Origin: Chitinophaga arvensicola
Lineage (GTDB): Bacteria; Bacteroidota; Bacteroidia; Chitinophagales; Chitinophagaceae
Assembly (NCBI RefSeq): GCF_900110835.1
Contig: NZ_FOJG01000002.1
Coordinates: 3,426,698-3,490,697, forward strand
DNA: 64,000 nt
Direction: 5' to 3'
Part shown: positions 34,943 through 45,000 of the stretch, in pieces
Layout: each line of letters begins with the position of its first letter
Numbering within the stretch: position 1 is the stretch's first letter
The notes under the pieces: model-generated
What the model saw: the letters and a program-made list of their open reading frames with translations, nothing else
Databases searched by the model: none
Told to the model about the DNA's origin: nothing
Position numbers and translations under genes: made by a program

Positions 34943-35494
34943 TTATTTCAGCATCTTTCTTAATGCTTTAATGGCATCATAAATGGTATTGTAGGCCGTT
35001 TTCACGGTTTGAGAGGTTTGTGCAGCAATCTGTTCATAGGTCAGTCCTTCAAAAAATTTCAGTTGTACCAACTCAATTTGTCTAGGGGTCAACGTTTTAA
35101 GGGCCTGTTGCAGGCGGCGCTTCATTTCTTCATCGTGCTGCACCTGGATAATTATTTCTTCATAGGATAACTCTACCCCGGGGTCTTTATCCGTGTCCCG
35201 GTGTATAGCGGCATGAATCTTTGACTGATAGGCCAGCTGATCGAGAAGTTGTCTTTTCAGGGAAGTGAATAAATAAGCAGGGACATTGGTTACTGGTGGC
35301 AACTGCCGGTGTTTGCTCCATAGCTGCAGGAACAGCTGGGTAATACAATCTTTTACCAGTTCGTCGTTGCCACATATTTTGAGGCCAAACCGAAGGAGGT
35401 GTGAGTAAGTGCTGTTGTACAATGCAAATAAAGCGGGTTTATCCCCCTTTCGCAGGCGCTCCCAATGACTATTGTTGTCTTCTTCATAAGACAT
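34943..35494 (-). CDS. ECF RNA polymerase sigma factor (locus 2)
   Basis: A 183-residue ECF sigma factor with region 2 (FALYNSTYSHLLRFGLKICG through CITQLFLQLWSK) and region 4 HTH (LTPRQIELVQLKFFEGLTYEQIA, then VKTAYNTIYDAIKALRKML). It is the first gene of the minus-strand set sigma-FecR-SusC-SusD-S51-isoaspartyl peptidase. It should turn on the susC promoter when FecR is triggered. Confidence 0.92.
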   Translation of the reverse strand: MSYEEDNNSHWERLRKGDKPALFALYNSTYSHLLRFGLKICGNDELVKDCITQLFLQLWSKHRQLPPVTNVPAYLFTSLKRQLLDQLAYQSKIHAAIHRDTDKDPGVELSYEEIIIQVQHDEEMKRRLQQALKTLTPRQIELVQLKFFEGLTYEQIAAQTSQTVKTAYNTIYDAIKALRKMLK

Positions 35495-35608
35495 ATATTA
35501 TACAGCTCGTTATTTTGTTGCGGGAGCCGGCATCACATGACGACCGTTATCTTACCCGTTTGCGTGGTTAAGATACTGCTAAAAAAATTATTTATGGGGG
35601 TTAACCTT

Positions 35609-37147
35609 TCAGATACCCAGTACCAGGTGTTCTTCTTCCCTGGCAGCCTCTTCTTCCGATATCGCCGGAGCATCTGTTATTTCAGTGAGCAACAGGGTAT
35701 ATCCCAGCAGCAATACGATCAGTAATACCTGGTACCGCAATACAATGGGCGCAGCAAATACACTGAACGCAAAATTGAGCCCGATAAAGGTCCAGCATAA
35801 CAATAATGCAATATTAAATTTACGCCTGGTTTTCCGGATCCCTTTTTTCAACAGGTAGCGGATGGTTTCTTCCAGAAACAGCAGATGGCAGATCACAATC
35901 AGCGAGGGAAACAGCGACATCAACGTAGCCTGTAGCTCACCGTACTTACCAGCCGGCTTCGGCTTTTCCCCGTCTCTGAAAAAGGTACCCACATCTTTAT
36001 TCACCAGGTTAATAATGGGGCGGTTGAAGCCGCCCAACACCTCCAGTTCCGGCAGGAAATACAGCTTGGCATTGCCCAGCAGGTAGTACCGGGTGAAGTC
36101 CCACGGATGCTGCGCAATCATATACTTTCCATAATTATCGTACAAGGTGGCTACCCCACACCAGGCAGCATATACATCCATCCCCCGATGTTGCTGTGCA
36201 TATTCTCCCATCAATTGCTTCTGTGGTCCATTCATATCCCACATAAAATAAGATCCATCCGAAGGAATAATCTTTCGTGGTCCTGCCTTTAAAGCGGTCA
36301 GGTAATAATAGGTCTGCTTATGCAGGCGGGTAAAGGGCGCGGGCGCACCGGTTGAGTCCAGGTGCTGGTATTGCATCATGTACATCGCGTTATTCATCAT
36401 CTGCCAGCCGCTAAAAGCAGAGAATATTTTCGTACCGGAATGCTCGGCGGTCTTTTGCCGGGTAAATACCACAAAAGAAGCAATTAGCACTACCGGTAGC
36501 AATATGGCCAATATCTTCTGCCAGGGCCGGCAGGCAGACAGCATAATTGGTAGCAGCGCTACCAGCGGGTAAAACATTGCATTGTACCGCACTGTAAAAG
36601 CATAGCCCAGCAACACCCCATGTACCAACAGCAACCAGGTAGCAGGTTTGTACAGGATCCAGAGCAGTAAGGTGATCCAGGTAAGTCCGAGCGACAAAAA
36701 CAGCGCATCAGAAATGAAATAATTGCTCAAAAATGGAAATAACGGGTTAATCAGCAGGAAGGCATAAAACCCATACCTGAAATAACTCTGCGGCTGATAG
36801 ATATAGCATACACTGAAATAGAAAAAGAAGGCACTCGTTTCCAGCAATACAAACTGCACAATCGCCAAAGCCGTTTCCGAACGGGAGAACTGGTGAAACA
36901 ACCACAGAAATTTGGAATACCCGATGGGCCAAAGGTTATAGTTCCGGTTTTGCAGCGCTGTTTCCATATAGGAACCGGTATCTGAAGTAAAATCAATGTA
37001 TGGAAAAAAATGTTTGAATACCACCATCTTCATAATCGCAACAAAGAGGGCTCCTGCCAGCAAGAGCCGGTTGCGGCGGCTGGCAAATACAAAGGCGCCA
37101 AAACCGGGGGCAGGGCTAGCGAAGGAGGGGGTAGCTGATAATAACAT
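35609..37147 (-). CDS. Polytopic membrane protein, GT-C type glycosyltransferase-like
   Basis: A protein of about 512 residues with some ten hydrophobic segments. The first periplasmic loop has an Asp pair in DFTSDTGSY (Asp52, Asp56), as in GT-C glycosyltransferases that use polyprenyl-phosphate sugars. The C-terminal tail is acidic (EEEAAREEEH). I prefer the ATG at 37145-37147 because it follows an A-rich stretch; a longer frame starts at 37216 and adds 23 residues without family features. It is isolated, so acceptor and sugar are unknown. Similar genes occur in Bacteroidota cell-surface glycan pathways. Confidence 0.65.
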   Translation of the reverse strand: MLLSATPSFASPAPGFGAFVFASRRNRLLLAGALFVAIMKMVVFKHFFPYIDFTSDTGSYMETALQNRNYNLWPIGYSKFLWLFHQFSRSETALAIVQFVLLETSAFFFYFSVCYIYQPQSYFRYGFYAFLLINPLFPFLSNYFISDALFLSLGLTWITLLLWILYKPATWLLLVHGVLLGYAFTVRYNAMFYPLVALLPIMLSACRPWQKILAILLPVVLIASFVVFTRQKTAEHSGTKIFSAFSGWQMMNNAMYMMQYQHLDSTGAPAPFTRLHKQTYYYLTALKAGPRKIIPSDGSYFMWDMNGPQKQLMGEYAQQHRGMDVYAAWCGVATLYDNYGKYMIAQHPWDFTRYYLLGNAKLYFLPELEVLGGFNRPIINLVNKDVGTFFRDGEKPKPAGKYGELQATLMSLFPSLIVICHLLFLEETIRYLLKKGIRKTRRKFNIALLLCWTFIGLNFAFSVFAAPIVLRYQVLLIVLLLGYTLLLTEITDAPAISEEEAAREEEHLVLGI

Positions 37148-37389
37148 AATGATACTTTTTACTTCATGCGGTGTTCGCTGTATCCTGAGGGAAACAGTTT
37201 TTTGAGGGTTATTCATTTCCTGGCAATGCGTCGCATACCTGTATACAAGTATAAAAGAAGCAACTGAAACAGGAATTCAGTAGCCTGATTTTTTAGCCTC
37301 TCCCATGTTATTCATTTCTAATGGCATTATAATCTCCCCTTCTCAGCAACCATATTACCTTCGTGCACCTCCATCAATCATCCGGTATT

Positions 37390-39075
37390 ATGAAACACCT
37401 CATTATTATTTTGCTCACCGTTGTAGCCATCCCGGTATTCGCCCAGTCTGATTATATCGGCTTAGGTAATAAACAATATCAGCTGATCGACCGCCTGGAT
37501 ATACGCACGCAGCACGACTCCCTGCTGGGCTTCAGCACAGTGAAACCCTACGACCGGAGAAAAGTAACCACCAGTGTACAGTATATCGATTCCCTGGATA
37601 AAGCCGGTGCACTGCCTTTTAGCCTATCATCCACCGACAGGTACAATATCCGCCGCCTCCTGATGGATAACTGGGAATGGACTACCGGCTATACCGACTC
37701 CTTCAACGTTCGCCCGGTTTTTCGTTCTTTTTATAAAACACCGGCAGATCTCTATGCTGTTAATACAAAGGATTTCAAACTGGTCATCAATCCCTTGCTA
37801 AATCTCCAATATGGTGGCGCCAACGATGGTACCGGCAGCATTTACCAGAACACACGAGGCATCTTTCTGCGGGGAAATATTGCCAACAAAGTGGGATTCT
37901 ATACCATCCTGACCGACAACCAGGAACGTGATCCCGCTTTCGTCCGGAACTTTGTAACACAACATGATGCAGTTCCCGGTGCCGGCTTTTACAAATTCTA
38001 CCAAAACAATGGTTACGATTACTTCGATGCCCGTGGTGGTATTTCCTTTAACGCGGCCAAATATTTCAATGTGCAGTTTGCCTACGACAAACTCTTTATC
38101 GGCAACGGTTTCAGAAGCCTCTTCTTAAGTGATTTCAGCAGTAACTATCTCTATCTGCGCATCAGTACCCGTATCTGGAAATTTGATTATGAAAATATTT
38201 TTGCACAAACCATTGCTCCTTTTCCACCCTATGGCCTTGATGGTAAAAGGGATATGCGGCCACAGAATTATATGATGATGCACCATCTCAGTCTACAGGT
38301 AACCCACTGGCTGAATCTCGGCTTCTACGAAAATATTATGGAAGAAGGAAAGTATGGTCTGCAACTGAGTTACCTCAACCCGGTCATCTTTTACCGGTCT
38401 GTGGAACAGCAACTGGGCGCAGCAGGAAAAGCGAATGTCGGATTTGATGTTAAAGCTAATATTGCAAAAACGGTGCAACTCTACGGGCAGCTGCTGATCA
38501 ATGAATTTGTGACCAAAGAGGTATTGCATTACAGCCGGGGCAACTTTGCCAACAAACAGGCATTACAGCTGGGTGCAAAATATATAGACGCCTTCCATAT
38601 CCGCAACCTGGACCTGCAGGCAGAAGTAAACTACATCCGCCCGTTTACCTATACCAATTTCGACAGCACCACCAATCTTACGCATTACAACCAGCCGCTG
38701 GCTCATCCATTGGGCGCCAATCTGAAAGAATTTATCGGTATCGTACACTATCAGCCCCTCCCGAAACTCTATCTGACCGGCAAACTGATGTATCATAAAC
38801 AGGGCCTGGATTCAGCAGGTATTAATTTCGGGGCCGATGTGTTCCGCAGCTATAACAGCCGCCCGAGGGATAATGGCTTTTTTATTGGCAGCGGTATCCC
38901 GGTAAAGAGTACCACCGCCGCCCTGAGCGCCTCCTGGGAGATATTTGAAAATATGTTTATTGATCTGAATTCCACTTACCGTACCTACAATGTGGCGGGC
39001 GCCCCCAACAGCAGCACCTTTTTTTATACAATTGGCTTCCGGGTAAATTTACAGCCGCGAGAGTTTAATTTTTAG
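37390..39075 (+). CDS. Outer-membrane beta-barrel protein, RemB/Wzi-like
   Basis: A 561-residue exported protein. I choose the ATG at 37390, which gives a clean signal peptide (MKHLIIILLTVVAIPVFAQ); the longer frame from 37363 adds nine residues. The body alternates short strands rich in aromatic residues and ends in VNLQPREFNF, a typical outer-membrane barrel end. Conserved-looking pieces such as GIFLRGNIANKVGFYTILTDNQ and FSDNFSSNYLYL-like strands recall gliding protein RemB and capsule-assembly Wzi proteins. The family call is from memory and moderate. It stands alone and is followed by tRNA-Gln. Confidence 0.6.
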   Translation: MKHLIIILLTVVAIPVFAQSDYIGLGNKQYQLIDRLDIRTQHDSLLGFSTVKPYDRRKVTTSVQYIDSLDKAGALPFSLSSTDRYNIRRLLMDNWEWTTGYTDSFNVRPVFRSFYKTPADLYAVNTKDFKLVINPLLNLQYGGANDGTGSIYQNTRGIFLRGNIANKVGFYTILTDNQERDPAFVRNFVTQHDAVPGAGFYKFYQNNGYDYFDARGGISFNAAKYFNVQFAYDKLFIGNGFRSLFLSDFSSNYLYLRISTRIWKFDYENIFAQTIAPFPPYGLDGKRDMRPQNYMMMHHLSLQVTHWLNLGFYENIMEEGKYGLQLSYLNPVIFYRSVEQQLGAAGKANVGFDVKANIAKTVQLYGQLLINEFVTKEVLHYSRGNFANKQALQLGAKYIDAFHIRNLDLQAEVNYIRPFTYTNFDSTTNLTHYNQPLAHPLGANLKEFIGIVHYQPLPKLYLTGKLMYHKQGLDSAGINFGADVFRSYNSRPRDNGFFIGSGIPVKSTTAALSASWEIFENMFIDLNSTYRTYNVAGAPNSSTFFYTIGFRVNLQPREFNF

Positions 39076-39193
39076 GTATTTCTCAATACAGGCTTGCATT
39101 CAATCACTTAACGCTGAAATTTTTTATAAAAAAAGGGGGTTAAAATTTGTTAATTATGTGAAAAGTTCTAATTTCGCGGTCCTGAATTGCTAT

Positions 39194-39264
39194 TGCCTGA
39201 TAGTATAACGGTAGTACGACAGACTCTGACTCTGTTTGTCTTGGTTCGAATCCAGGTCAGGCAA
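39194..39264 (+). tRNA. tRNA-Gln (anticodon CTG)
   Basis: The 7-bp acceptor stem (39194-39200 with 39257-39263) and discriminator A are followed by a D arm with GGTAG, an anticodon stem ACAGA/TCTGT with loop CTCTGAC (anticodon CTG, reading CAG) and a T arm with GGTTCGAATCC. CCA is not encoded. A hairpin terminator follows directly. Confidence 0.95.
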
Positions 39265-39266
39265 CA

Positions 39267-39306
39267 AACGAAGAAGCCCGCTCTATGAGTGGGTTTCTTC
39301 GTTTTA
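39267..39306 (+). terminator. tRNA-Gln terminator
   Basis: A long near-perfect stem (39267-39283 with 39287-39303) ends in GTTTTAT on the plus strand, starting 3 bp after the tRNA. Confidence 0.85.
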
Positions 39307-39335
39307 TATGGTCCTCACGCCAGCACATCACTAGA

Positions 39336-39362
39336 GCTTCGGCCTCCCGAAGCCTTTTCTTT
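39336..39362 (+). terminator. Second plus-strand terminator downstream of tRNA-Gln
   Basis: A perfect 7-bp GC-rich stem (39336-39342 with 39347-39353) with a 4-nt loop is followed by CTTTTCTTTT. No gene lies between it and the first terminator, so it may be left over from inserted DNA or act as a back-up. Confidence 0.75.
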
Positions 39363-39400
39363 TCCATAAGTCATTAATTTATGAACAGCAGATTATCTGC

Positions 39401-39447
39401 TTATTGCTATTATTCGACGCAAAATATGCGTCGAATAATAGCAATAA
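39401..39447. repeat. 21-bp perfect inverted repeat
   Basis: Arms at 39401-39421 and 39427-39447 are perfectly complementary over 21 bp around a 5-nt loop. There is no U-tract on either strand, so this is not a standard terminator, although it lies 30 bp beyond the stop of the beta-helix gene. It may be a structured RNA end, a small palindromic repeat element or a mobile remnant. Confidence 0.85.
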
Positions 39448-39476
39448 TACCTGCACCAATGAGTTCTTCCTCATTC

Positions 39477-41684
39477 TCACGGCACCAGCGCCTCCACTTG
39501 CCTGATCTTCACCAGATGATCTCCCTTTGGCAGGCTGAGATGCAGCAATACCGTATCCTGGCTAGCCAGCAATTGCAGCCTGGCATTCTGCACACCAGCA
39601 ATATTTAATACGTTATGACTAGCCGTTCCATTACCCAATATGGTCGGATTCCCCATCAGCACCCGGTGATTTATCCCTGTAATCAGATCCTGGTACGAAA
39701 GATAGTTCCTGGAAGTAGCAGCCTCCCATTCCAGGCTCAAACTGTACTCAGCTGTCTTCGTACCATATGCAGCCGAAGTTAATTCAAACTTCCTCATATA
39801 AGTTTTATTGTAGGCTACCGGCATTACGCACATACCGGTACCACTCAACAGTTTTCCATCCTTTATGTCAAAAATAAATTCAACATCCGACTTCTTAAAA
39901 TAGCTCCTTGTCCTGAGATCCGATGGCTCAAACGACTGTGTTTTCAACTGATTATTGGTACCTGAAATATCTTCCATATAAGTGGCTGCACAGAAAGTAG
40001 TGCTGGCAATGGCCTGTAAAGGTGCATCTATATTGTTATCACTCATGACAAGGCTATTAGCTGCCAGAGTAGTGATGACTGAACCATTCCACCCTGTGAA
40101 TGTATTTTTATTCAAAGACAGATGAATCTCATCTTTCTCCGGCTGAATAATACCGGTACCATTCTTTCCCTGCAAAATAAAGGTCTGACCTCCCCATGTG
40201 CCATTTCCATATTTTGTAATGGTGTTATTATCAAAAATAAAGTGGCGGATCTGTTTGGGAGAAGAAACGGTACTATTGTCTGCAAACAGCCATGGGCCTG
40301 CCAAACGGTTAAACCGGAATGAATTATCATTTACCTCATAATGCAGGAATTCTTTGTTGACAAGCACTGTATTGTTCAGATAATAAGCATCAAATTGATT
40401 CTTACGGAAATAGATCTTGCTGTTTTTTATGGCCGCTGTATCGAAGGAGGCATAGCTGATCCAGGCGTTGTCCGGATTCAGCGCCGGATTGGCAGCCAGC
40501 ATACCTGTTACAAACGCTTCTTCAATCAGGAAGGTACTATTCTCCACCACTTTACTGGTGCCGGCTTTCCCTTTAAAAAAAGCTTTGGCGCCTTCGTTGA
40601 TGGCCGGTCCGAAACACAGGTTGTTCTTGTAGGTATTATACCGGTAAGTTCCCTTATCACTGGACATATAAATATCGTAGAGGGCAACGGCATAGGTAGC
40701 TTTCAGACCTTCCACATGATTGTGTTCATACACACAGTTGTCGGCTTCCGTGAGCACAAACACATAATACGTATTCGTCCCTTCCGTTTTTATCGTGGCC
40801 ACGCCATTGATGAGCGTGTTGTTTTCTACTGTGAGTAATTTTTTATGCTGACGGATCAATTCCATTCTTGCCACATCATCCAGATTTGTGATCCCGTCAC
40901 TGACGAAACTCTCCAGCATATCATAGAGGTGGTTACCTTGTATGGTAAAGCTTTCATACACACAATCCGTGAATATAAACCAGGTGTTTCCTGCGTTTCT
41001 GATCTCATTGTTACTGATCATCACCGTTCCTGCGCCGGCAGTTCCCACAGGAAACCCATTTCCATAAAGGCGGCAGGAAAAATTACCGGTAAATACACAG
41101 TCGCTGATCTGAATTTTGCTGATAAACGTAGCATGGGTTTGACTAATAAAAAACTGCACGAGACCCGAGGTATTCTCCCAGACGATATTAGTGACAGAAA
41201 ACTCCTGCAACGTTGCAGAAAGAAGAAACAGGGTCCGGGTGCCAGAAGGGTTAATAAAAAGCACCTTCGACGTCTGTCCGTTTCCCGACAATATAATCTT
41301 ATCAGCAGTAATCGCCTGTCCCGCTCCCGGTGGCTCAAAATAAACAGTATCCGCAATCAGGATCTCATATCCTGCATTGATCATCCGGATCAGCGTATTA
41401 TAATTGTTTAGCGCCGGCTGACTATTATTATACTTCATACCAAACCATAACAGGTTCACCGGTCCGCTGGCAGGGTCATAATCCCGCTTCCAGCGACCAT
41501 TCTGGAATAGATTGGCTTTAATAATAACTCCGCCGTCGTCTGCGGCAAGGGATACCGGATCCCAGTGAAAAGTTCCTCCGCCGCCATCTCCCGGGGTATC
41601 ATAACCAAGTACGGTGTACAGATCATTGGCAACAGGCGGTGTCGCAATGCCTCTTAAATCGGCAATTGTATTGAATGTGGGCAT
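39477..41684 (-). CDS. Right-handed parallel beta-helix protein, tailspike-like
   Basis: A 735-residue protein. The N-terminus (MPTFNTIADLRGIATPP, then LGYDTPGDGGGGTFHWDP) matches the opening of pectate-lyase-superfamily/tailspike proteins of phages and Bacteroidota. Residues about 90-600 show repeated turns with NN, NS and ND residues typical of beta-helices, and the C-terminal 120 residues look like a separate beta-sandwich. There is no signal peptide, unlike secreted pectinases. It sits alone between tRNA-Gln with the 21-bp repeat on one side and a coding remnant on the other, suggesting acquired DNA. Substrate is unknown. Confidence 0.65.
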   Translation of the reverse strand: MPTFNTIADLRGIATPPVANDLYTVLGYDTPGDGGGGTFHWDPVSLAADDGGVIIKANLFQNGRWKRDYDPASGPVNLLWFGMKYNNSQPALNNYNTLIRMINAGYEILIADTVYFEPPGAGQAITADKIILSGNGQTSKVLFINPSGTRTLFLLSATLQEFSVTNIVWENTSGLVQFFISQTHATFISKIQISDCVFTGNFSCRLYGNGFPVGTAGAGTVMISNNEIRNAGNTWFIFTDCVYESFTIQGNHLYDMLESFVSDGITNLDDVARMELIRQHKKLLTVENNTLINGVATIKTEGTNTYYVFVLTEADNCVYEHNHVEGLKATYAVALYDIYMSSDKGTYRYNTYKNNLCFGPAINEGAKAFFKGKAGTSKVVENSTFLIEEAFVTGMLAANPALNPDNAWISYASFDTAAIKNSKIYFRKNQFDAYYLNNTVLVNKEFLHYEVNDNSFRFNRLAGPWLFADNSTVSSPKQIRHFIFDNNTITKYGNGTWGGQTFILQGKNGTGIIQPEKDEIHLSLNKNTFTGWNGSVITTLAANSLVMSDNNIDAPLQAIASTTFCAATYMEDISGTNNQLKTQSFEPSDLRTRSYFKKSDVEFIFDIKDGKLLSGTGMCVMPVAYNKTYMRKFELTSAAYGTKTAEYSLSLEWEAATSRNYLSYQDLITGINHRVLMGNPTILGNGTASHNVLNIAGVQNARLQLLASQDTVLLHLSLPKGDHLVKIRQVEALVP

Positions 41685-41870
41685 AACAAATAAAGATATG
41701 GTTAACTATTCCTGTAAAATTGCAGCTTACCCGCGCACTGTATCTGCGCGTATCTTTACTTTATCACCTACAATTAAAAATAACATGTCATCATCTAGCC
41801 GCTACACGCTGAAGAATTCCTTACCGCTATGTTTTAGCCATCATATAAATTAAGTTTTCCGGAGCCTTGA

Positions 41871-42038
41871 ATTAATAACAGGGAGAAAAACGACCTGTTC
41901 GCTGACCAGAAGCTATTTGAGCGTCTAGCTTCTATCTGCAGGCAAGTAAAAGATCCCGGGCTGACCTATATGATGAAACGGATCAAGGCAAAATCAGACC
42001 TTGGAAAAACTATAAAAACGCGCATTTCAAATAAATAA
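41871..42038 (+). pseudogene. Coding remnant of unknown family (about 50 codons)
   Basis: After an in-frame stop, 55 open codons on the plus strand read like the C-terminal end of a soluble, Lys-rich helical protein (for example LFERLASICRQVKDPGLTYM), ending at a TAA at 42036-42038. No start codon precedes it apart from internal Met codons, and a stop blocks the 5' side. I do not recognise the family. It fills the 402-bp gap between the beta-helix gene and the ABC permease and suggests a deleted gene. Confidence 0.35.
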
Positions 42039-42065
42039 ACCCACCACAGAAGTAGGTTTATTTAT
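42031..42065 (-). terminator. AT-rich hairpin downstream of the ABC permease
   Basis: An 11-bp stem (42031-42041 with 42055-42065) lies 21 bp beyond the permease stop. It is AT-rich and has no real U-tract, so it is a weak candidate. Confidence 0.35.
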
Positions 42066-42086
42066 CTGATATACATGAAAAAAACA

Positions 42087-45000
42087 TCACCTGGAATTAA
42101 AGGTTATATTCATCAGATTATCTCCAGGAGACTGATCAATTAATACCGCATTCGGATCAATACCCACATAAACAGGTTTTCCGTGTACAACTACTGTCAA
42201 CGTATGTACGCCGCCGGTAAGCCGGTGCTTTCTCAGATATAGGGGGATATGCTCATTTCGCCCTTCCTCAGCTTGCGATGTGTATACACCAATGTCCACG
42301 TAATCATTGATACCGGAAGCCGGCAGATCTTTACCTGTACTATCCCGGTATATTTTATTCACGGCCACTTCAAGCGTAACCAGGTAGTCGCTTCCGTTAC
42401 CTGTTGGTATAGCAGTAGCTGCCAATACACGGTTGTTGTATAAAGTAATTTTCAACCAGCTATCTTCCAGGTAATAACGCAGGGAGTCCGGTACATGTTT
42501 GCGAAGCACCCGGTATAAATCATTACTGCCGGCAAACGGAGGCGCAGCCTTAAAAGCATATTCCTCTTTAAAATCACGGAGTGCGGCATGGAAGCTGTCT
42601 GCTCCCATCAGATCTTTTAATCCGTACAATACCACGCCTGCTTTCTTTTCCTCAAATGGCTGGTTCATGGTAAGTAACGGATGCTCGGGTTTTTCCAGAC
42701 GTCGCCTCTGATAGTAGTAATCTCTCAACTGATCTAATAAAATATCTCTCATATTGTGTTTACCCAGCTTTTTTTCTTCAAGGGCCAACGCACTGTACAG
42801 CGATAACCCTTCTGATATCATCAATGAACCGGTAGTACTGTTTGGAGCTACCTGAAACCGCCACCACTGCTGTGCCAGGCATCTTGCTGTCCTGAAATAA
42901 GTGTAATCAAAAGAAACAGGATCATTAAACCCGGCATTCCATGCAAAATCTTCTGCATAACCATCGAGGGTGGTCATCGAAGATATTTTATTGAGATATA
43001 CATTTGTTTCAGCGAGACGGATACCAGAGAAGGGATAAGGTCCGTAGATGGATTCAAAATAGCGGAGGCCGTCCTTATACGCCGTCAGGAAGCGGGAAAT
43101 ATTACGCGCATGCAAAGGGTCATAATAGATGTCTATACTTACCGGATGTGCTGATTGTATCGTGTCATGCAAAACGGCGTACCTGGCAGAGAGTATGGCA
43201 AAGGGGGCGTACATGCCAGGATTAGTCTGAGAATAGTGAAAATAATGCCGCCCGTTTTCGGTCCATTCTTTCAATAAGGTGCCAGGGGCCAGTGCTGTCT
43301 GATCACCGGAAGTACCCACTGTAATATCCAGTTCCAGCAAATCTGCACCCGCACCTGACTTTAATGTGCTGATGCCTATCGGATCATTTTGCGCAATATC
43401 TTCTTCACTTTTTTTGGGTGGTAAGTGATATTTTTTTCTTTCAAAGGGGTTATTTATTTCATCCTGTTCATCGTAGCCCATTCCTGGTAAGCCGCCGGAA
43501 AAGAACGTGCCATTCCGCAGCAGATCGGGGGCATAAAAGTCATTTTCAAATCCCCGGTGCATCGTCACGGAGTGAACATCCAGCGTCATTGAATCGCCGG
43601 GAACCAATACTGACGGAAAGCGATACAGGCGGAACTTTGCCGGCTCAGTAACAGGTCTGAACCAATTGAACAGACCCCGCCTGTAACGTAACGGATAGGT
43701 ATACGACAACGGTGTTCCCTTATTACTGATGGTATAATCTGTCAGTTCCTCTCCATCCAGCAACAATCCGGAAATAACCTGTGTTGTTTTATTCACCAGC
43801 GTTACCTGTGCATCCACTACGGCAGTTTGTTTATCCGGGAAAAGATTTGCGCGGAGCACAATACGCGTCACTTTGGGCAGTGGCATACCAGCATAGCGTT
43901 TCAGGGTATGTTCATACAGTATCTTCCTGGCAATCATCTCCCCATTGGTAAGATATTCATTCAGGTAACTCACCTGGTAGTAAATAAAACCACCTACACC
44001 AGCAAAGAATAACGCACCGGAAATGGTCACTATTTTAGTGACCGGGGTAAACCGCTCCGGAATTGCCCGGCACCTGTCTTTAAAAGACCGGGGCATGCCC
44101 CTTACATAAAAAAGTGCCGCTACTATAACCAATAAAACCGAAAACGATGTCCAGTAAATGTTAAACCATGTCACCGGTTTTATCATATGTCCAAGTCCGT
44201 CCATGTCGGATATGGTAAAGGAAGGCGTATAGGAATATAACAAAAGATGATAATTAAAAGTGCCGGATTTCCTGAGAAAGAAAATCAGCAGCCATAAAAA
44301 TAATCCGATGCTGTGCGCGGAAAATTTCCGGTTCACCATAACATGCACCACAAAACAGTATACCACCATCGCCAGCAATTGCGGTAGCAGTATCAGGAAC
44401 AACTGAATCCCATACATCTGTAAATTAAATTGATAAAAACCTTTCGCTACCTGTATTCCCAAAGACGAAACTGCTGGAATAACCGCCAGCATAATTGCCA
44501 ATATCAGTAACGTTATTAATTTTGATCCCCATAAAATGCGGTTAGGAGGCGGTAAAGTATCGTAAATCACAGCATAGCCCTGAATTCTTTCCCGGTGCAG
44601 TATTTCACCTGTGTAAAAAAGGAAGAGAATAAAAATATAAAATGGAAATGCTTCGTTAAAAATGGCAAACAGTGTAACAGTTCTGGGCAGATCAGGCACA
44701 CCATAAGGAGAATGTCCCATCCAGAAAGAGAATGCCAGGAATACCGTACCACTTAAAAAAATGACCCAGAAATAGTTATCATTCACCAGGTTGGAAAGTT
44801 CCATTTTCACCAGGCGGCAAAGGGTATTCCGGTGATAAGCGCTATCAAATACCTGCTGTGGGCCATTCAGGAAAGACTTGGTGTTATCCCGTGGCTCAAC
44901 AGGCAATAGTACGCTCCTATCTCCCTTGTTAAAAAAACGTTCAAAACGGAATCGCCGGTAAGCCCACAGGAGTATCACCAATGCAGTTCCCGCCCAGAGG

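Noticed and set aside
35515..35590. Hairpin (TATCTTA / TAAGATA) between the GT-C gene and the locus 2 sigma gene
   Set aside because: Short stem, no U-tract on either strand; too weak to call a terminator or operator.
41784..41853. Short ORF between the beta-helix gene and the remnant
   Set aside because: About 22 codons, no similarity and no signals; probably chance.
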